NCBI GenBank assembly: GCA_030591795.1
Contig: JAUVAJ010000045.1
Span: forward strand, 1-9,067
Reading direction: 5' to 3'
Length of the DNA stretch: 9,067 nucleotides
Source of the DNA: Desulfuromonadales bacterium
GTDB lineage: Bacteria; Desulfobacterota; Desulfuromonadia; Desulfuromonadales; UBA2294
Part shown: piece by piece, positions 1 through 7,697 of the stretch
Layout of the letters: each line of letters begins with the position of its first letter
Numbering within the stretch: position 1 is the first letter of the stretch
Notes under the pieces: model-generated
The model's input: only the letters and a program-made list of their open reading frames with translations
What the model was told of the DNA's origin: nothing
Databases searched by the model: none
Made by a program: the position numbers and the translations under genes

Positions 1-820
1 GTACCTCCGCAGGCAGACCGGCATGGTAGGCGGCCGCACTGATACCGTCCGCTTGCAGCTTATCGGCGACCTCAGAGACCCGCTTACGGCTTAAACAGTA
101 GACGATACCAGACTCTTGTCGACGGCTATCAAGAAAGGCACTGAGCTGCAGATAGGGCTTAGCCTTGTCGATTACCGTGTAGCGAATATTCGGCCGATCG
201 AATCCGGCGATAATCCGGCGGGCATTATGCAAATGCAACCGCTGGATGATATCGAGACGGGTCTGCTTTTCTGCGGTGGCGGTCAGCGCCACCATCGGCA
301 CTGACGGAAACCGTTCACGCAGTCGACCAAGCTGCACATATTCGGGACGGAAATCATGTCCCCATTGGGAGACGCAGTGGGCTTCGTCAATAGCAAACAG
401 AGCAATCGGCAGATCACTCAAGCGTGCAAGAAAATCCTCGCTGAGCAACCGTTCCGGTGCCACATAGAGCAGGTCAAGTTGCCCGCGATGCAATTGCGAC
501 AACACCTGCCGGGCTTCATCTGTCCGCAGTGCGGAATTGTAGCAGGCAGCAGCTACTCCGTTAGCCTGCAAAGCATCAACCTGATCTTTCATCAATGAAA
601 TAAGCGGGGAAACTACGATGGCGACACCGGGACGGTGCAATGCCGGAATCTGAAAGCAGAGCGACTTGCCACCGCCGGTCGGCATCAACACAAAGGCATC
701 CTTTCCAGCAATCAGATCATCAATAATCTGTTGCTGATAGGGGCGGAATGCCTGATAACCGAAGACCCGCTGAAGGGTTTCCAGAGATTTGCCGGAAGCA
801 GAGGCCGTATTTATCTTCAT
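1..820 (-). CDS. recQ: ATP-dependent DNA helicase RecQ, N-terminal part (3' end cut by window edge)
   Basis: RecQ is a 3'-to-5' superfamily 2 helicase acting in the cytoplasm in recombinational repair and restart of stalled forks. The 273 visible residues cover the first RecA-like domain and the beginning of the second. Seen motifs are the RecQ motif 0 (FGYQAFRPYQ, residues 20-29), Walker A MPTGGGKS (46-53), motif Ia SPLISLMKDQV (71-81), the DEAH box (145-148), the RecQ aromatic-rich loop CVSQWGHDFRPEY (149-161), motif III ALTATA (178-183), and motif IV around GIVYCLSRKR (238-247) followed by AYHAGL. The rest of the helicase C domain and any zinc-binding RQC and HRDC domains lie outside the window. 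The ATG at 818-820 is the only sensible start, because an in-frame TAA lies five codons upstream. It begins 5 nt after the stop of the ubiD-like gene, with no clear Shine-Dalgarno sequence, which suggests co-transcription and translational reinitiation. The reading frame is intact to the window edge. Confidence 0.96.
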   Translation of the reverse strand, partial: MKINTASASGKSLETLQRVFGYQAFRPYQQQIIDDLIAGKDAFVLMPTGGGKSLCFQIPALHRPGVAIVVSPLISLMKDQVDALQANGVAAACYNSALRTDEARQVLSQLHRGQLDLLYVAPERLLSEDFLARLSDLPIALFAIDEAHCVSQWGHDFRPEYVQLGRLRERFPSVPMVALTATAEKQTRLDIIQRLHLHNARRIIAGFDRPNIRYTVIDKAKPYLQLSAFLDSRRQESGIVYCLSRKRVSEVADKLQADGISAAAYHAGLPAEV

Positions 821-825
821 AATAA

Positions 826-2160
826 TCAGAGATTAAAGTCAGCGAATCGCAGTCGCAATTGTTTTACCGTTTGTTCATCCTCAACCACCAGAGTCTTCGG
901 GTCGACCCCGGTCGCATCGATTGCCAGCCGTTTGCCGTTTCGATAGATCCGTTTTTCGTCAATCCGGTTGATCAAACGCCAATACGCCGTCGAAAAATCC
1001 TGTAGATCAATATCGCTATCAAGCAAAATTAACAGCTTCGATTTCTGCAACGGGCTGTCGGCCCAAAGAGCCTCGACCAGCTGCTTGACAGCCTTGCTGC
1101 TCTGTCGATGAATACTGAGCAATGCCACACCGTGGAAGATTGTCATTTCCGGCATTTGCAGATCGATGATCTGCGGAAAATCGATTTTCAACATCTGGCG
1201 CAGCAAGCACACACTGGTTTTCGCCAAAAAGACATTTTCACTCGGCGGCGGTCCCACTACTGTCGCCGGCATAATCGGATTATCGCGACAAGTGATCGAT
1301 GTGACCCGTAACAGCGGACAATCATCACGCGTAACATAACATCCGGTATGATTACCGAATGGACCTTCAAAACAGGTCTCACCGGGATTAATTTCACCTT
1401 CGATGACAAATTCGGCATCGGCAGGAACATTCAGCTGCTGACTCACACAGTTGGTGATGGATAATACCGTCGAAAAAAGCCGCCGGTAAATTGCCAGATC
1501 ATCGCAAGCTGTAGGAATGGGGGCCGAAGCCAACCAGTAGAGCGCAGGATCGCTGCCGAATACCAGTGCCACTGAAAGTGGTAAATTATTCTTATGAGCC
1601 ACAGCCAAGTGCTCTGCAGCTCCACTGCCGGCTGAGAAATTGAGCGCAATATGTTGTTCGTCAATAATTTGTCCACGATAAATAGCAAAATTATGTGTGC
1701 CGGTCTGCGGGTGCTTGGTGATCACCAGCGGCAGGGTAAAATAACGGCCTGATTCCCGCGGCCAGGTTTTCAGTGCGGGCAAACTGCAGAGATTCTCAAG
1801 AACCCGGTACTGACAACGAGGCTCTGTCGTAACTACGGTCTCAGCTTTTACCGACAATTTACGTAAACGTTCAACGGCACTCCCCTGCTCTGAATTCAAC
1901 AACTGTTCGATCTGCTCAGTAAAATGTTCCAAATCACGGCAGCGTAACAGTTGTGACATTCTGCGAGCAGATCCGAACAGGTTGACAGTCAATGGAAACG
2001 GCGTCCCCTGCACCTGTTCGAACAGTATGGCTTTGCCGTCTTGCCGGACAAATTCACGACGGGCCAGCGCAGCCACCTCTAAATTCGTATCGACTGAGCG
2101 CTTGATCCGCCTCAGATCACCGTTATTTTCCAGCCGTTGCAGAAACTCTTGCAGATCCAT
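826..2160 (-). CDS. UbiD-family decarboxylase-like protein, compact and with altered active-site positions
   Basis: UbiD enzymes reversibly decarboxylate aromatic or unsaturated acids using prenylated FMN made by UbiX, and include the ubiquinone enzyme UbiD and menaquinone-pathway relatives. This 444-residue protein matches the family along its length: N-terminal DLQEFLQRLENNGDLRRI (2-19), ESGRYFTLPLVIT (136-148), HNFAIYR (156-162), the FVIEGEI segment (251-257), EGPFGNHTGCY (265-275), and DSDIDLQDF (381-389). It is shorter than the roughly 500-residue E. coli UbiD, mainly through missing C-terminal sequence; the end retains an IDATG motif (414-418). N157, R162, E254 and E265 match the conserved Asn, Arg, Glu and Glu of the active site. 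By motif alignment the metal-ligand His is Gly178 and the catalytic Asp/Glu is Asn270. The ATG start is fixed by a TAA four codons upstream, but no good Shine-Dalgarno sequence precedes it. No ubiX is seen. Substrate and activity are unknown; a quinone-pathway role is only possible. Confidence 0.88.
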   Translation of the reverse strand: MDLQEFLQRLENNGDLRRIKRSVDTNLEVAALARREFVRQDGKAILFEQVQGTPFPLTVNLFGSARRMSQLLRCRDLEHFTEQIEQLLNSEQGSAVERLRKLSVKAETVVTTEPRCQYRVLENLCSLPALKTWPRESGRYFTLPLVITKHPQTGTHNFAIYRGQIIDEQHIALNFSAGSGAAEHLAVAHKNNLPLSVALVFGSDPALYWLASAPIPTACDDLAIYRRLFSTVLSITNCVSQQLNVPADAEFVIEGEINPGETCFEGPFGNHTGCYVTRDDCPLLRVTSITCRDNPIMPATVVGPPPSENVFLAKTSVCLLRQMLKIDFPQIIDLQMPEMTIFHGVALLSIHRQSSKAVKQLVEALWADSPLQKSKLLILLDSDIDLQDFSTAYWRLINRIDEKRIYRNGKRLAIDATGVDPKTLVVEDEQTVKQLRLRFADFNL

Positions 2161-2195
2161 TCCGACAGTTTAACCGATACTCACGCTGCAAACAT

Positions 2196-2227
2196 AAAAA
2201 AAAAGCCCTTCGGAATCCGAAGGGCTT
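2196..2227 (-). terminator. Rho-independent terminator at the end of the nuo operon
   Basis: On the minus strand a perfect 11-bp inverted repeat (AAGCCCTTCGG / CCGAAGGGCTT, plus-strand arms 2203-2213 and 2217-2227) closes a 3-nt loop and runs into nine consecutive T residues (plus-strand A tract 2196-2204). It lies 22 nt past the nuoN stop codon, so it should end the nuo transcript. The T tract is on the minus-strand side only, so it acts in that direction. It ends only 35 nt before the ubiD-like gene, so that gene depends on read-through or on a promoter I cannot identify. Confidence 0.93.
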
Positions 2228-2249
2228 AGAGACTGACAACGCAATATTT

Positions 2250-3713
2250 TTAGAAAACAGCTAACATGGCCATTTCCATAAATGGACCAGGCAGAACACC
2301 CAAGAGCAGTACAGCAGCAAGGGAAATAACAATTGAGACTGTGGTTGCAACATTCATAGTGACCCAGCTGAAATCTTCTTCAGGATCCTTGAAGTACATA
2401 CAGACCATGACACGCAGGTAATAATACAGCGAGACTGCTGAGTTCAAAACACCGATTATTGCCAACCAGATATACCCTGCCTTAATTGCCCCGGCAAAGA
2501 CATAGAACTTGGCTGCAAAACCTGCGGTAGGCGGCATTCCCATCAGAGAGAAGAGGAAAATACAAAGTGCGACTCCCATCAAAGGGCGCTTATAGCCCAT
2601 CCCTGCCAGGCCATCGAGAGTCAGGTTATCCTCGCCTTTTTTGCCAACCAGCACCAATACCGCGAAGGCACCGATGTTCATAAAGGTGTAAACAAGCAAG
2701 TAGAACATGATGCCGGACCAGCCGACTTCGTTCCAAGCGACCATACCGATCAAGGCATAACCTGCGTGCGCGATTGAAGAGTAAGCCAGCATCCGCTTGA
2801 CATCTTTTTGTGACAGAGCAATGAAGTTACCAACTGTCATCGTCAAGACAGCGAGAACCCAGAATACTGTGATGAGCTCAGCTTGAATACTGTCTAAGCT
2901 GACAATTGTCACGCGCATGAATGCAGCAAATGCAGCAGCCTTAGGTCCGGCACTCATAAATGCGGTGATCGGTGTCGGCGCACCCTGGTAAACATCAGGC
3001 GTCCACATATGGAAAGGTGCCGCAGCAACCTTGAACAAAAACCCGGTGATCAGCAAGCCCGCGCCTGCAAGAAACATCACGTTGGAGGTTGCATCAGGCA
3101 TGGTCTTTACAAATTCCGCAATCCCCGCAACCTTCGTCGTCCCGGTAACACCGTAGATCAGCGCTACACCATACAGCAGGAAACCGGTGGAAAATGCACC
3201 CAAGAAAAAGTACTTGAGTCCCGCTTCATTCGAGCGGGTCTGGCGACGGAAAAAACCGGCCAGGACATACAGCGAAACAGACAGAACTTCCAGACCAAGG
3301 AAGATGGTCATCAAGTCGGTTCCAGAAGCCATCCACATGGCGCCTGCCGTTGTAAACAGTATCAGCGGATAATATTCACCGACCGGATATCCTTCTCTTT
3401 TCAGATATTCATCCGACATGAGAATTGTCAATGCCGCAGCAATGATACAAATCATACTGAAGAAGGTTGCAAAATTATCGAGCACAACACTTCCGGCAAA
3501 ACCAGCTTGTGGATTATTCCAGGACATCAGGGTAACGAACCCGGTAATAACCAGTGCGGCGACACTCAACCAGGCGACATGACTGGTCTTGCCGCGCGGA
3601 GAAAACACAGACACCAACAGCAGCGCCATACCGAACACACAGAGAACCAATGATGGCATAATTGCCTGAAAGTTTACATTCTGGATGGCTTCTTGTACTA
3701 AATTTGCGTCCAT
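2250..3713 (-). CDS. nuoN: NADH-quinone oxidoreductase subunit N (antiporter-like membrane subunit)
   Basis: NuoN is one of three antiporter-like subunits that form the proton channels of the complex I membrane arm, lying nearest NuoK and NuoJ. The 487-residue product is close to the usual 480-500 and almost entirely hydrophobic helices. Visible family motifs are GLEVLSVSLYVLAGF (140-154), FHMWTPDVYQGAPTPITAFM (234-253), SQKDVKRMLAYSSIAHAGY (301-319) and PPTAGFAAKF (394-403). The charged residues expected for proton transfer are present: E142, K228, K258 and K402, corresponding in spacing to the E. coli Glu133, Lys217, Lys247 and Lys395. The ATG start is supported by a GAGGAG Shine-Dalgarno sequence at 3721-3726, 7 nt upstream. 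It follows nuoM by 42 nt and is the last gene before the operon terminator, as usual for nuo operons. No truncation or frameshift is seen. Confidence 0.97.
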   Translation of the reverse strand: MDANLVQEAIQNVNFQAIMPSLVLCVFGMALLLVSVFSPRGKTSHVAWLSVAALVITGFVTLMSWNNPQAGFAGSVVLDNFATFFSMICIIAAALTILMSDEYLKREGYPVGEYYPLILFTTAGAMWMASGTDLMTIFLGLEVLSVSLYVLAGFFRRQTRSNEAGLKYFFLGAFSTGFLLYGVALIYGVTGTTKVAGIAEFVKTMPDATSNVMFLAGAGLLITGFLFKVAAAPFHMWTPDVYQGAPTPITAFMSAGPKAAAFAAFMRVTIVSLDSIQAELITVFWVLAVLTMTVGNFIALSQKDVKRMLAYSSIAHAGYALIGMVAWNEVGWSGIMFYLLVYTFMNIGAFAVLVLVGKKGEDNLTLDGLAGMGYKRPLMGVALCIFLFSLMGMPPTAGFAAKFYVFAGAIKAGYIWLAIIGVLNSAVSLYYYLRVMVCMYFKDPEEDFSWVTMNVATTVSIVISLAAVLLLGVLPGPFMEMAMLAVF

Positions 3714-3755
3714 CGAACAGCTCCTCGGGAACCAGTTGTTTATATAATCAGTCAG

Positions 3756-5315
3756 TTATTTAATTTCAATCAGTTTAGCAACAACCGGCTGATATACCTC
3801 AACAACCGCGACCTGCTTATTGTTCATCTGATTCAGTAACTGTTCGATAGCCGGATTCATTTTATCAAGGAAAGTGTTTGGATAAACACCAATCCAGAAG
3901 ACAAACAGCAGCAGCGGCACCATAACCGCAATTTCACGTAAGGACAGATCTTTCAAGTTTTCATTCGCCGGGTTCGTTACTTTACCTAACATGACACGCT
4001 GGTACATCCAGAGCATGTAAATAGCTGCGAAGATAACACCACTTGTCGCGATAACTGCAAACCAGCGCAGGTTACTTTCAAACGCGCCGACCAAGGCCAG
4101 GAATTCGCCGACAAAACCGTTCGTCCCGGGCAAACCGACAGAGGAGAAAGTGATAATCAGGAAGATCGTGGCAAATATAGGCATTTTATGAGCAAGGCCA
4201 CCGAACTCACTAATCAGGCGCGTATGACGACGCTCATAGATAAAGCCGACGATGAGGAAGAGTGCGCCTGTGGAAATCCCGTGGTTAACCATCTGAATTA
4301 TGCCACCTGCCATCCCCACCTGATTCATGGCAAAGATGCCAAGCATAACAAAGCCGAGGTGAGCAACAGATGAGTAAGCGACCAGCTTCTTGACATCTTC
4401 CTGCATCATGGCAACCAGGGACCCGTAGACAATGCCGATCACCGACAAACCGGCTAGATACGGGATGAAGGTCTGCAGTGCATCGGGAAACAACGGCATC
4501 GCAAAGCGTACATAACCGTAAGTACCCATCTTCAACATGACAGCAGCCAGGATAACCGAGCCGGCAGTCGGCGCTTCAGTGTGTGCATCAGGCAACCAAG
4601 TATGCAACGGGAACATCGGGACTTTGATAGCAAAGCTGAAAGCAAAGGCCAAGAACAACCAATACTGAGCATTATAGGGCAAATCCAGCTTGTAGAAGTC
4701 CTGAATACTGAAACCGCTGATCTGTGCACCGGACTCAACAGCAAAGTAGTAGAGGAAGATAATCGCTACCAGCATCAACAGAGAACCGACTGCCGTGAAG
4801 ATGAAAAACTTAACAGCTGCGTAGATGCGGTTCTTACCGCCCCAGATACCGATAAGAAAGTACATCGGAATCAGCATCAGCTCCCAGAAGATGTAGAAAA
4901 GGAACAGATCGAGGGAAACAAATGCACCAAGCATGGCGGTTTCAAGCAGCAACAGCAGAGCCATGAATCCCTTGGTGTTCTTTTGTACAGATTTCCAGGT
5001 TGAGAGAACCGTAACCGGCATGATGAACGTGGTCAACATAACCAGCCAGAGACTGATGCCGTCAACACCCAGATTGTAGTTCATCTGGAAATAATCACCA
5101 ATGTTAATCCACTCGTAGAACTCTCGATAGTGCATTCCACCGGAGGTGGCAAAAATATTATCGAAAGCCAGAGGTAAACTGATCACGAAGGTCACCAATG
5201 AGACTACCAGGGTAAACCCCTTCAGCAGTCCATCGTTGTCCCGTGGGATAAAGAGGACAAACAGCATCCCCAACAGCGGGAAGAAGATAATTAAACTGAG
5301 AAGATAATCGGCCAT
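3756..5315 (-). CDS. nuoM: NADH-quinone oxidoreductase subunit M (antiporter-like membrane subunit)
   Basis: NuoM is the middle antiporter-like subunit of the complex I membrane arm and carries one proton-translocation path. The product is 519 residues against about 509 in E. coli. Diagnostic segments are FWELMLIPMYFLIGIWGG (143-160), KVPMFPLHTWLPDAHTEAPT (231-250), VMLKMGTYGYVRF (259-271), QEDVKKLVAYSSVAHLGF (305-322), MVNHGISTGALF (342-353) and GLPGTNGFVGEF (394-405). The family's key charges are all present: E145, K231, K262 and E404, the last being the Glu that replaces the terminal Lys found in NuoL and NuoN. The polar tail after the last helix is about 40 residues. The start ATG is preceded by AAGGAG (5325-5330) at a 9-nt spacing. 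It lies 45 nt after nuoL and 42 nt before nuoN, in the standard order. No internal defect is seen. Confidence 0.97.
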   Translation of the reverse strand: MADYLLSLIIFFPLLGMLFVLFIPRDNDGLLKGFTLVVSLVTFVISLPLAFDNIFATSGGMHYREFYEWINIGDYFQMNYNLGVDGISLWLVMLTTFIMPVTVLSTWKSVQKNTKGFMALLLLLETAMLGAFVSLDLFLFYIFWELMLIPMYFLIGIWGGKNRIYAAVKFFIFTAVGSLLMLVAIIFLYYFAVESGAQISGFSIQDFYKLDLPYNAQYWLFLAFAFSFAIKVPMFPLHTWLPDAHTEAPTAGSVILAAVMLKMGTYGYVRFAMPLFPDALQTFIPYLAGLSVIGIVYGSLVAMMQEDVKKLVAYSSVAHLGFVMLGIFAMNQVGMAGGIIQMVNHGISTGALFLIVGFIYERRHTRLISEFGGLAHKMPIFATIFLIITFSSVGLPGTNGFVGEFLALVGAFESNLRWFAVIATSGVIFAAIYMLWMYQRVMLGKVTNPANENLKDLSLREIAVMVPLLLFVFWIGVYPNTFLDKMNPAIEQLLNQMNNKQVAVVEVYQPVVAKLIEIK

Positions 5316-5360
5316 GTGGAATCGCTCCTTGTAACTTTGTTCGTATTCGCTAGCGTACTG

Positions 5361-7325
5361 TTAACCGAAGACGTAGAAGCCGACGATCACGACTACACCG
5401 ACCACCATGGCCACAGCGTAATTATGCAGGTATCCGGATTGTGTGTATTTAAGGCCGGAGCCTATACCACGAGTAACCCAAGCGACACCATTAACAATAC
5501 CATCAACCACTTTCACATCGAAACCGCGCCAGAGGAAAGTCCCGATCTTCTTGCAAGGATTCACGAACAGGAAATCGTAGAGCTCATCAATGTACCACTT
5601 GTTAAATATAACCCTGTGAGCAGCGGCAAACTTGGCAGTGAACTTTGCCGGAAGTTCCGGATTCTTGATGTACATTACCCAAGCAACAAAGATACCGATA
5701 AAAGCAACGGCAACTGAAACAGCCATCAGGGTGTACTCGGTAGCGTGAGTACCATGAGCCTCTATGTGGAACAGTTGCAACGACTTACCAAACACCGGAT
5801 CCAGGAAATGGTGGAAATGATTTGCGCCACCGAGAATCGCCGGAATACCGATGTAACCACCGACAACAGCTAAGGCACCGAGCACCATCAGCGGAATAGT
5901 AATGGTATAGGGAGACTCAGGGATATGATCTTTGGCTCGCGCATCGGTTTTCTGCTCGCCGAAGAAGGTCATAAAGACCAGACGGAACATGTAGAAGGCC
6001 GTCATAGCTGCTGCTGCTGCACCAACTACCCAAAGTAACCAGTGACCACGAGTTGAACCGAAGGACCACCAGAGGATTTCATCTTTGGAGAAAAACGCTG
6101 AAAACAGCGGAACACCGGAGATGGCTATGGTGGATACCAGGAAAGTGATGAAAGTAATCGGCATCTTCTTACGCAGACCACCCATATTCCGCATGTCCTG
6201 CGGATCGTCATGCAGATGTGCATGATGATAGGCATGATGCAAGCCGTGAATAACGGAACCGGAACCAAGGAACAGACAAGCCTTGAAGAAAGCGTGCGTC
6301 ATCAGATGGAAAATACCGGCAGAGAATGCACCGACACCCATGGCCATAAACATATAGCCCAACTGGGAAACCGTCGAGTAGGCCAGAACCCGCTTTATGT
6401 CGTTCTGCGCAAGACCGATAGTCGCAGCAAAGAAAGCGGTTGCCGCACCGACGATTGCAACAGTCATCATGGTCGCAGGCGCCATAGCGAAAAGGATATT
6501 CATCCGGCCGATCATGTAGACACCGGCAGTAACCATGGTAGCAGCATGGATCAATGCAGATACCGGGGTCGGACCTTCCATCGCATCCGGCAACCAGGTG
6601 AATAGTGGAATCTGTGCTGACTTACCACAAGCGCCGAGGAAAAAGCAGAGCGTTACAACCGTAACAATAAGTCCGCCACTCTCCAGCAAATGGGCATTCT
6701 CAGCTATCTCGACGAAATTAAAGGTCCAGACGCCCTTGCTCCCAAGCGTCCAGTACAAAACAAACAGACCGCAAAGGAAGCCGAAGTCACCAATACGGTT
6801 GACAACAAAAGCCTTCTTAGCTGCATCACCCGCACTCTTTTTATCGATGTAATAACCGATCAACAGGTAAGAACAAAGACCGACACCTTCCCAGCCGACA
6901 AACATCACCAGCGCATTGCTGCCGAGAACCAGCATCAGCATGGCAAAAGCGAACAGGTTCATGTAGCTGAAGAAGCGATAGTAGCCCACATCACCGTGCA
7001 TGTAACCGATTGAGTAGAGGTGGATCAGGGCACCGACACCGGTTACCACCAGAATCATTACCGCCGACAACGGATCAAGCAGAAAACCCCAATCAATTTG
7101 CAGATCCCCGACAGACATCCAGGAGAAAAGAACAATTTCATGAGTTTTTACATTATCACCCAGCAGCCGGAAGAAATTCTGGCAAGCGACTAAGAAGGAA
7201 AAGAACACCAGCAGCGTTGCCAGCCCGCCAATTACCTTTTCATTCTTGATCCTCTTGCCGAACAGGCCGTTGATGATCGACCCTAGCAGCGGGAAGAATG
7301 GGATGAGCCACAGATTACTGTACAT
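5361..7325 (-). CDS. nuoL: NADH-quinone oxidoreductase subunit L (distal antiporter-like subunit with lateral helix)
   Basis: NuoL sits at the distal end of the complex I membrane arm, pumps protons, and has a long C-terminal lateral helix running along NuoM and NuoN. The 654-residue product carries the family motifs FVGWEGVGLCSYLLIGYY (142-159), QIPLFTWLPDAMEGPTPVSA (238-257), IHAATMVTAGVYMIGR (259-274), QNDIKRVLAYSTVSQLGYM (307-325) and FSAFFSKDEI (408-417). Expected functional charges are present: E146, K235, H259, K348 and K414, plus the C-terminal WYIDELYDFLFVNP segment (577-590) before the last helix. Between SVIHG and the DPQDMRNMGG motif lies a histidine-rich loop (residues 360-372, seven His). 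The frame also permits a TTG start one codon earlier (7326-7328), but that is only 2 nt from the Shine-Dalgarno sequence, so the ATG is preferred. It follows nuoK by 42 nt. Confidence 0.96.
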   Translation of the reverse strand: MYSNLWLIPFFPLLGSIINGLFGKRIKNEKVIGGLATLLVFFSFLVACQNFFRLLGDNVKTHEIVLFSWMSVGDLQIDWGFLLDPLSAVMILVVTGVGALIHLYSIGYMHGDVGYYRFFSYMNLFAFAMLMLVLGSNALVMFVGWEGVGLCSYLLIGYYIDKKSAGDAAKKAFVVNRIGDFGFLCGLFVLYWTLGSKGVWTFNFVEIAENAHLLESGGLIVTVVTLCFFLGACGKSAQIPLFTWLPDAMEGPTPVSALIHAATMVTAGVYMIGRMNILFAMAPATMMTVAIVGAATAFFAATIGLAQNDIKRVLAYSTVSQLGYMFMAMGVGAFSAGIFHLMTHAFFKACLFLGSGSVIHGLHHAYHHAHLHDDPQDMRNMGGLRKKMPITFITFLVSTIAISGVPLFSAFFSKDEILWWSFGSTRGHWLLWVVGAAAAAMTAFYMFRLVFMTFFGEQKTDARAKDHIPESPYTITIPLMVLGALAVVGGYIGIPAILGGANHFHHFLDPVFGKSLQLFHIEAHGTHATEYTLMAVSVAVAFIGIFVAWVMYIKNPELPAKFTAKFAAAHRVIFNKWYIDELYDFLFVNPCKKIGTFLWRGFDVKVVDGIVNGVAWVTRGIGSGLKYTQSGYLHNYAVAMVVGVVVIVGFYVFG

Positions 7326-7330
7326 CAAAC

Positions 7331-7336
7331 TCTCCT
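7331..7336 (-). promoter_or_regulatory. Ribosome binding site deciding the nuoL start
   Basis: The minus strand reads AGGAGA here. It is 5 nt from the ATG at 7323-7325 and only 2 nt from an in-frame TTG at 7326-7328. The spacing favours ATG and gives a product beginning MYSNLW rather than one with an extra N-terminal residue. Confidence 0.75.
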
Positions 7337-7367
7337 ATTAGCTGAAACATCCGAAAAGCGGATAACA

Positions 7368-7670
7368 TCACCACTTAAGCATATTGAAATCGTCAACATC
7401 GACCGATTCTTTATTTTTAAAGAATGCAATTATCAATGCCAGGCCGACAGCAGCTTCCGCCGCCGCAACCGTCATGACAAAAAAGACAAAGATCTGACCG
7501 TCCATATTGCCGACATGCCTCGACAAGGCAATAAAGGTCAGATTGACGGAGTTGAGCATCACCTCGATACACATGAAGATGACAATGGCATTCTTCCTGG
7601 TCAGCACACCGAAGATACCGATACAGAACAGGATGGCGCTCAACAACAGGTAATGATGTACGCTAATCAT
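7368..7670 (-). CDS. nuoK: NADH-quinone oxidoreductase subunit K (small membrane subunit)
   Basis: NuoK, the bacterial homologue of mitochondrial ND4L, is a three-helix membrane subunit that with NuoJ forms the link passing conformational and proton signals from the quinone site to the antiporter-like subunits. The product is exactly 100 residues, the family's normal size. Its two functionally essential intramembrane glutamates are at the canonical positions: E36 in [12 protein letters not shown] and E72 in [12 protein letters not shown]. Three hydrophobic segments fall at about 5-24, 28-49 and 59-84, followed by a short charged tail. The start ATG is preceded by GGAG at 7680-7683, 9 nt upstream. 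The gene lies 27 nt after nuoJ and 42 nt before nuoL. Confidence 0.97.
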   Translation of the reverse strand: MISVHHYLLLSAILFCIGIFGVLTRKNAIVIFMCIEVMLNSVNLTFIALSRHVGNMDGQIFVFFVMTVAAAEAAVGLALIIAFFKNKESVDVDDFNMLKW

Positions 7671-7697
7671 GATATCTATCTCCCAACCATTACTCAG

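Noticed and set aside
3009..3653. A 214-codon open frame on the plus strand opposite nuoN
   Set aside because: It lies wholly antisense to a well-conserved membrane protein gene. Its product is rich in Arg, Gln, His and Thr with no recognisable domain, as expected from the reverse strand of hydrophobic codons, and no Shine-Dalgarno sequence or operon context supports it.
4581..5003. A 140-codon plus-strand open frame opposite nuoM
   Set aside because: It is antisense to an intact nuoM and encodes a low-complexity polar sequence (many Gln, Glu, His) typical of shadow frames.
5343..5358. Palindrome CGCTAGCG with flanking GTA/TAC in the nuoL-nuoM gap
   Set aside because: The 8-bp core has no loop and the flanks pair only across a bulge. 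It could be an operator by form, but one copy inside an operon gives no support.
6006..6019. GCT/GCA triplet repeat
   Set aside because: It is within nuoL and encodes the run of Ala at residues 436-440 in a membrane helix, so it is explained by coding.
6210..6605. A 131-codon plus-strand open frame opposite nuoL
   Set aside because: It is antisense to conserved nuoL motifs, with a His/Arg/Gly-rich product and no independent evidence of coding.
7349..7363. Small inverted repeat ATCCG-AAAAG-CGGAT between nuoK and nuoL
   Set aside because: A 5-bp stem with a 5-nt loop and no T tract is too weak to call a terminator or processing site, and chance occurrence is likely.
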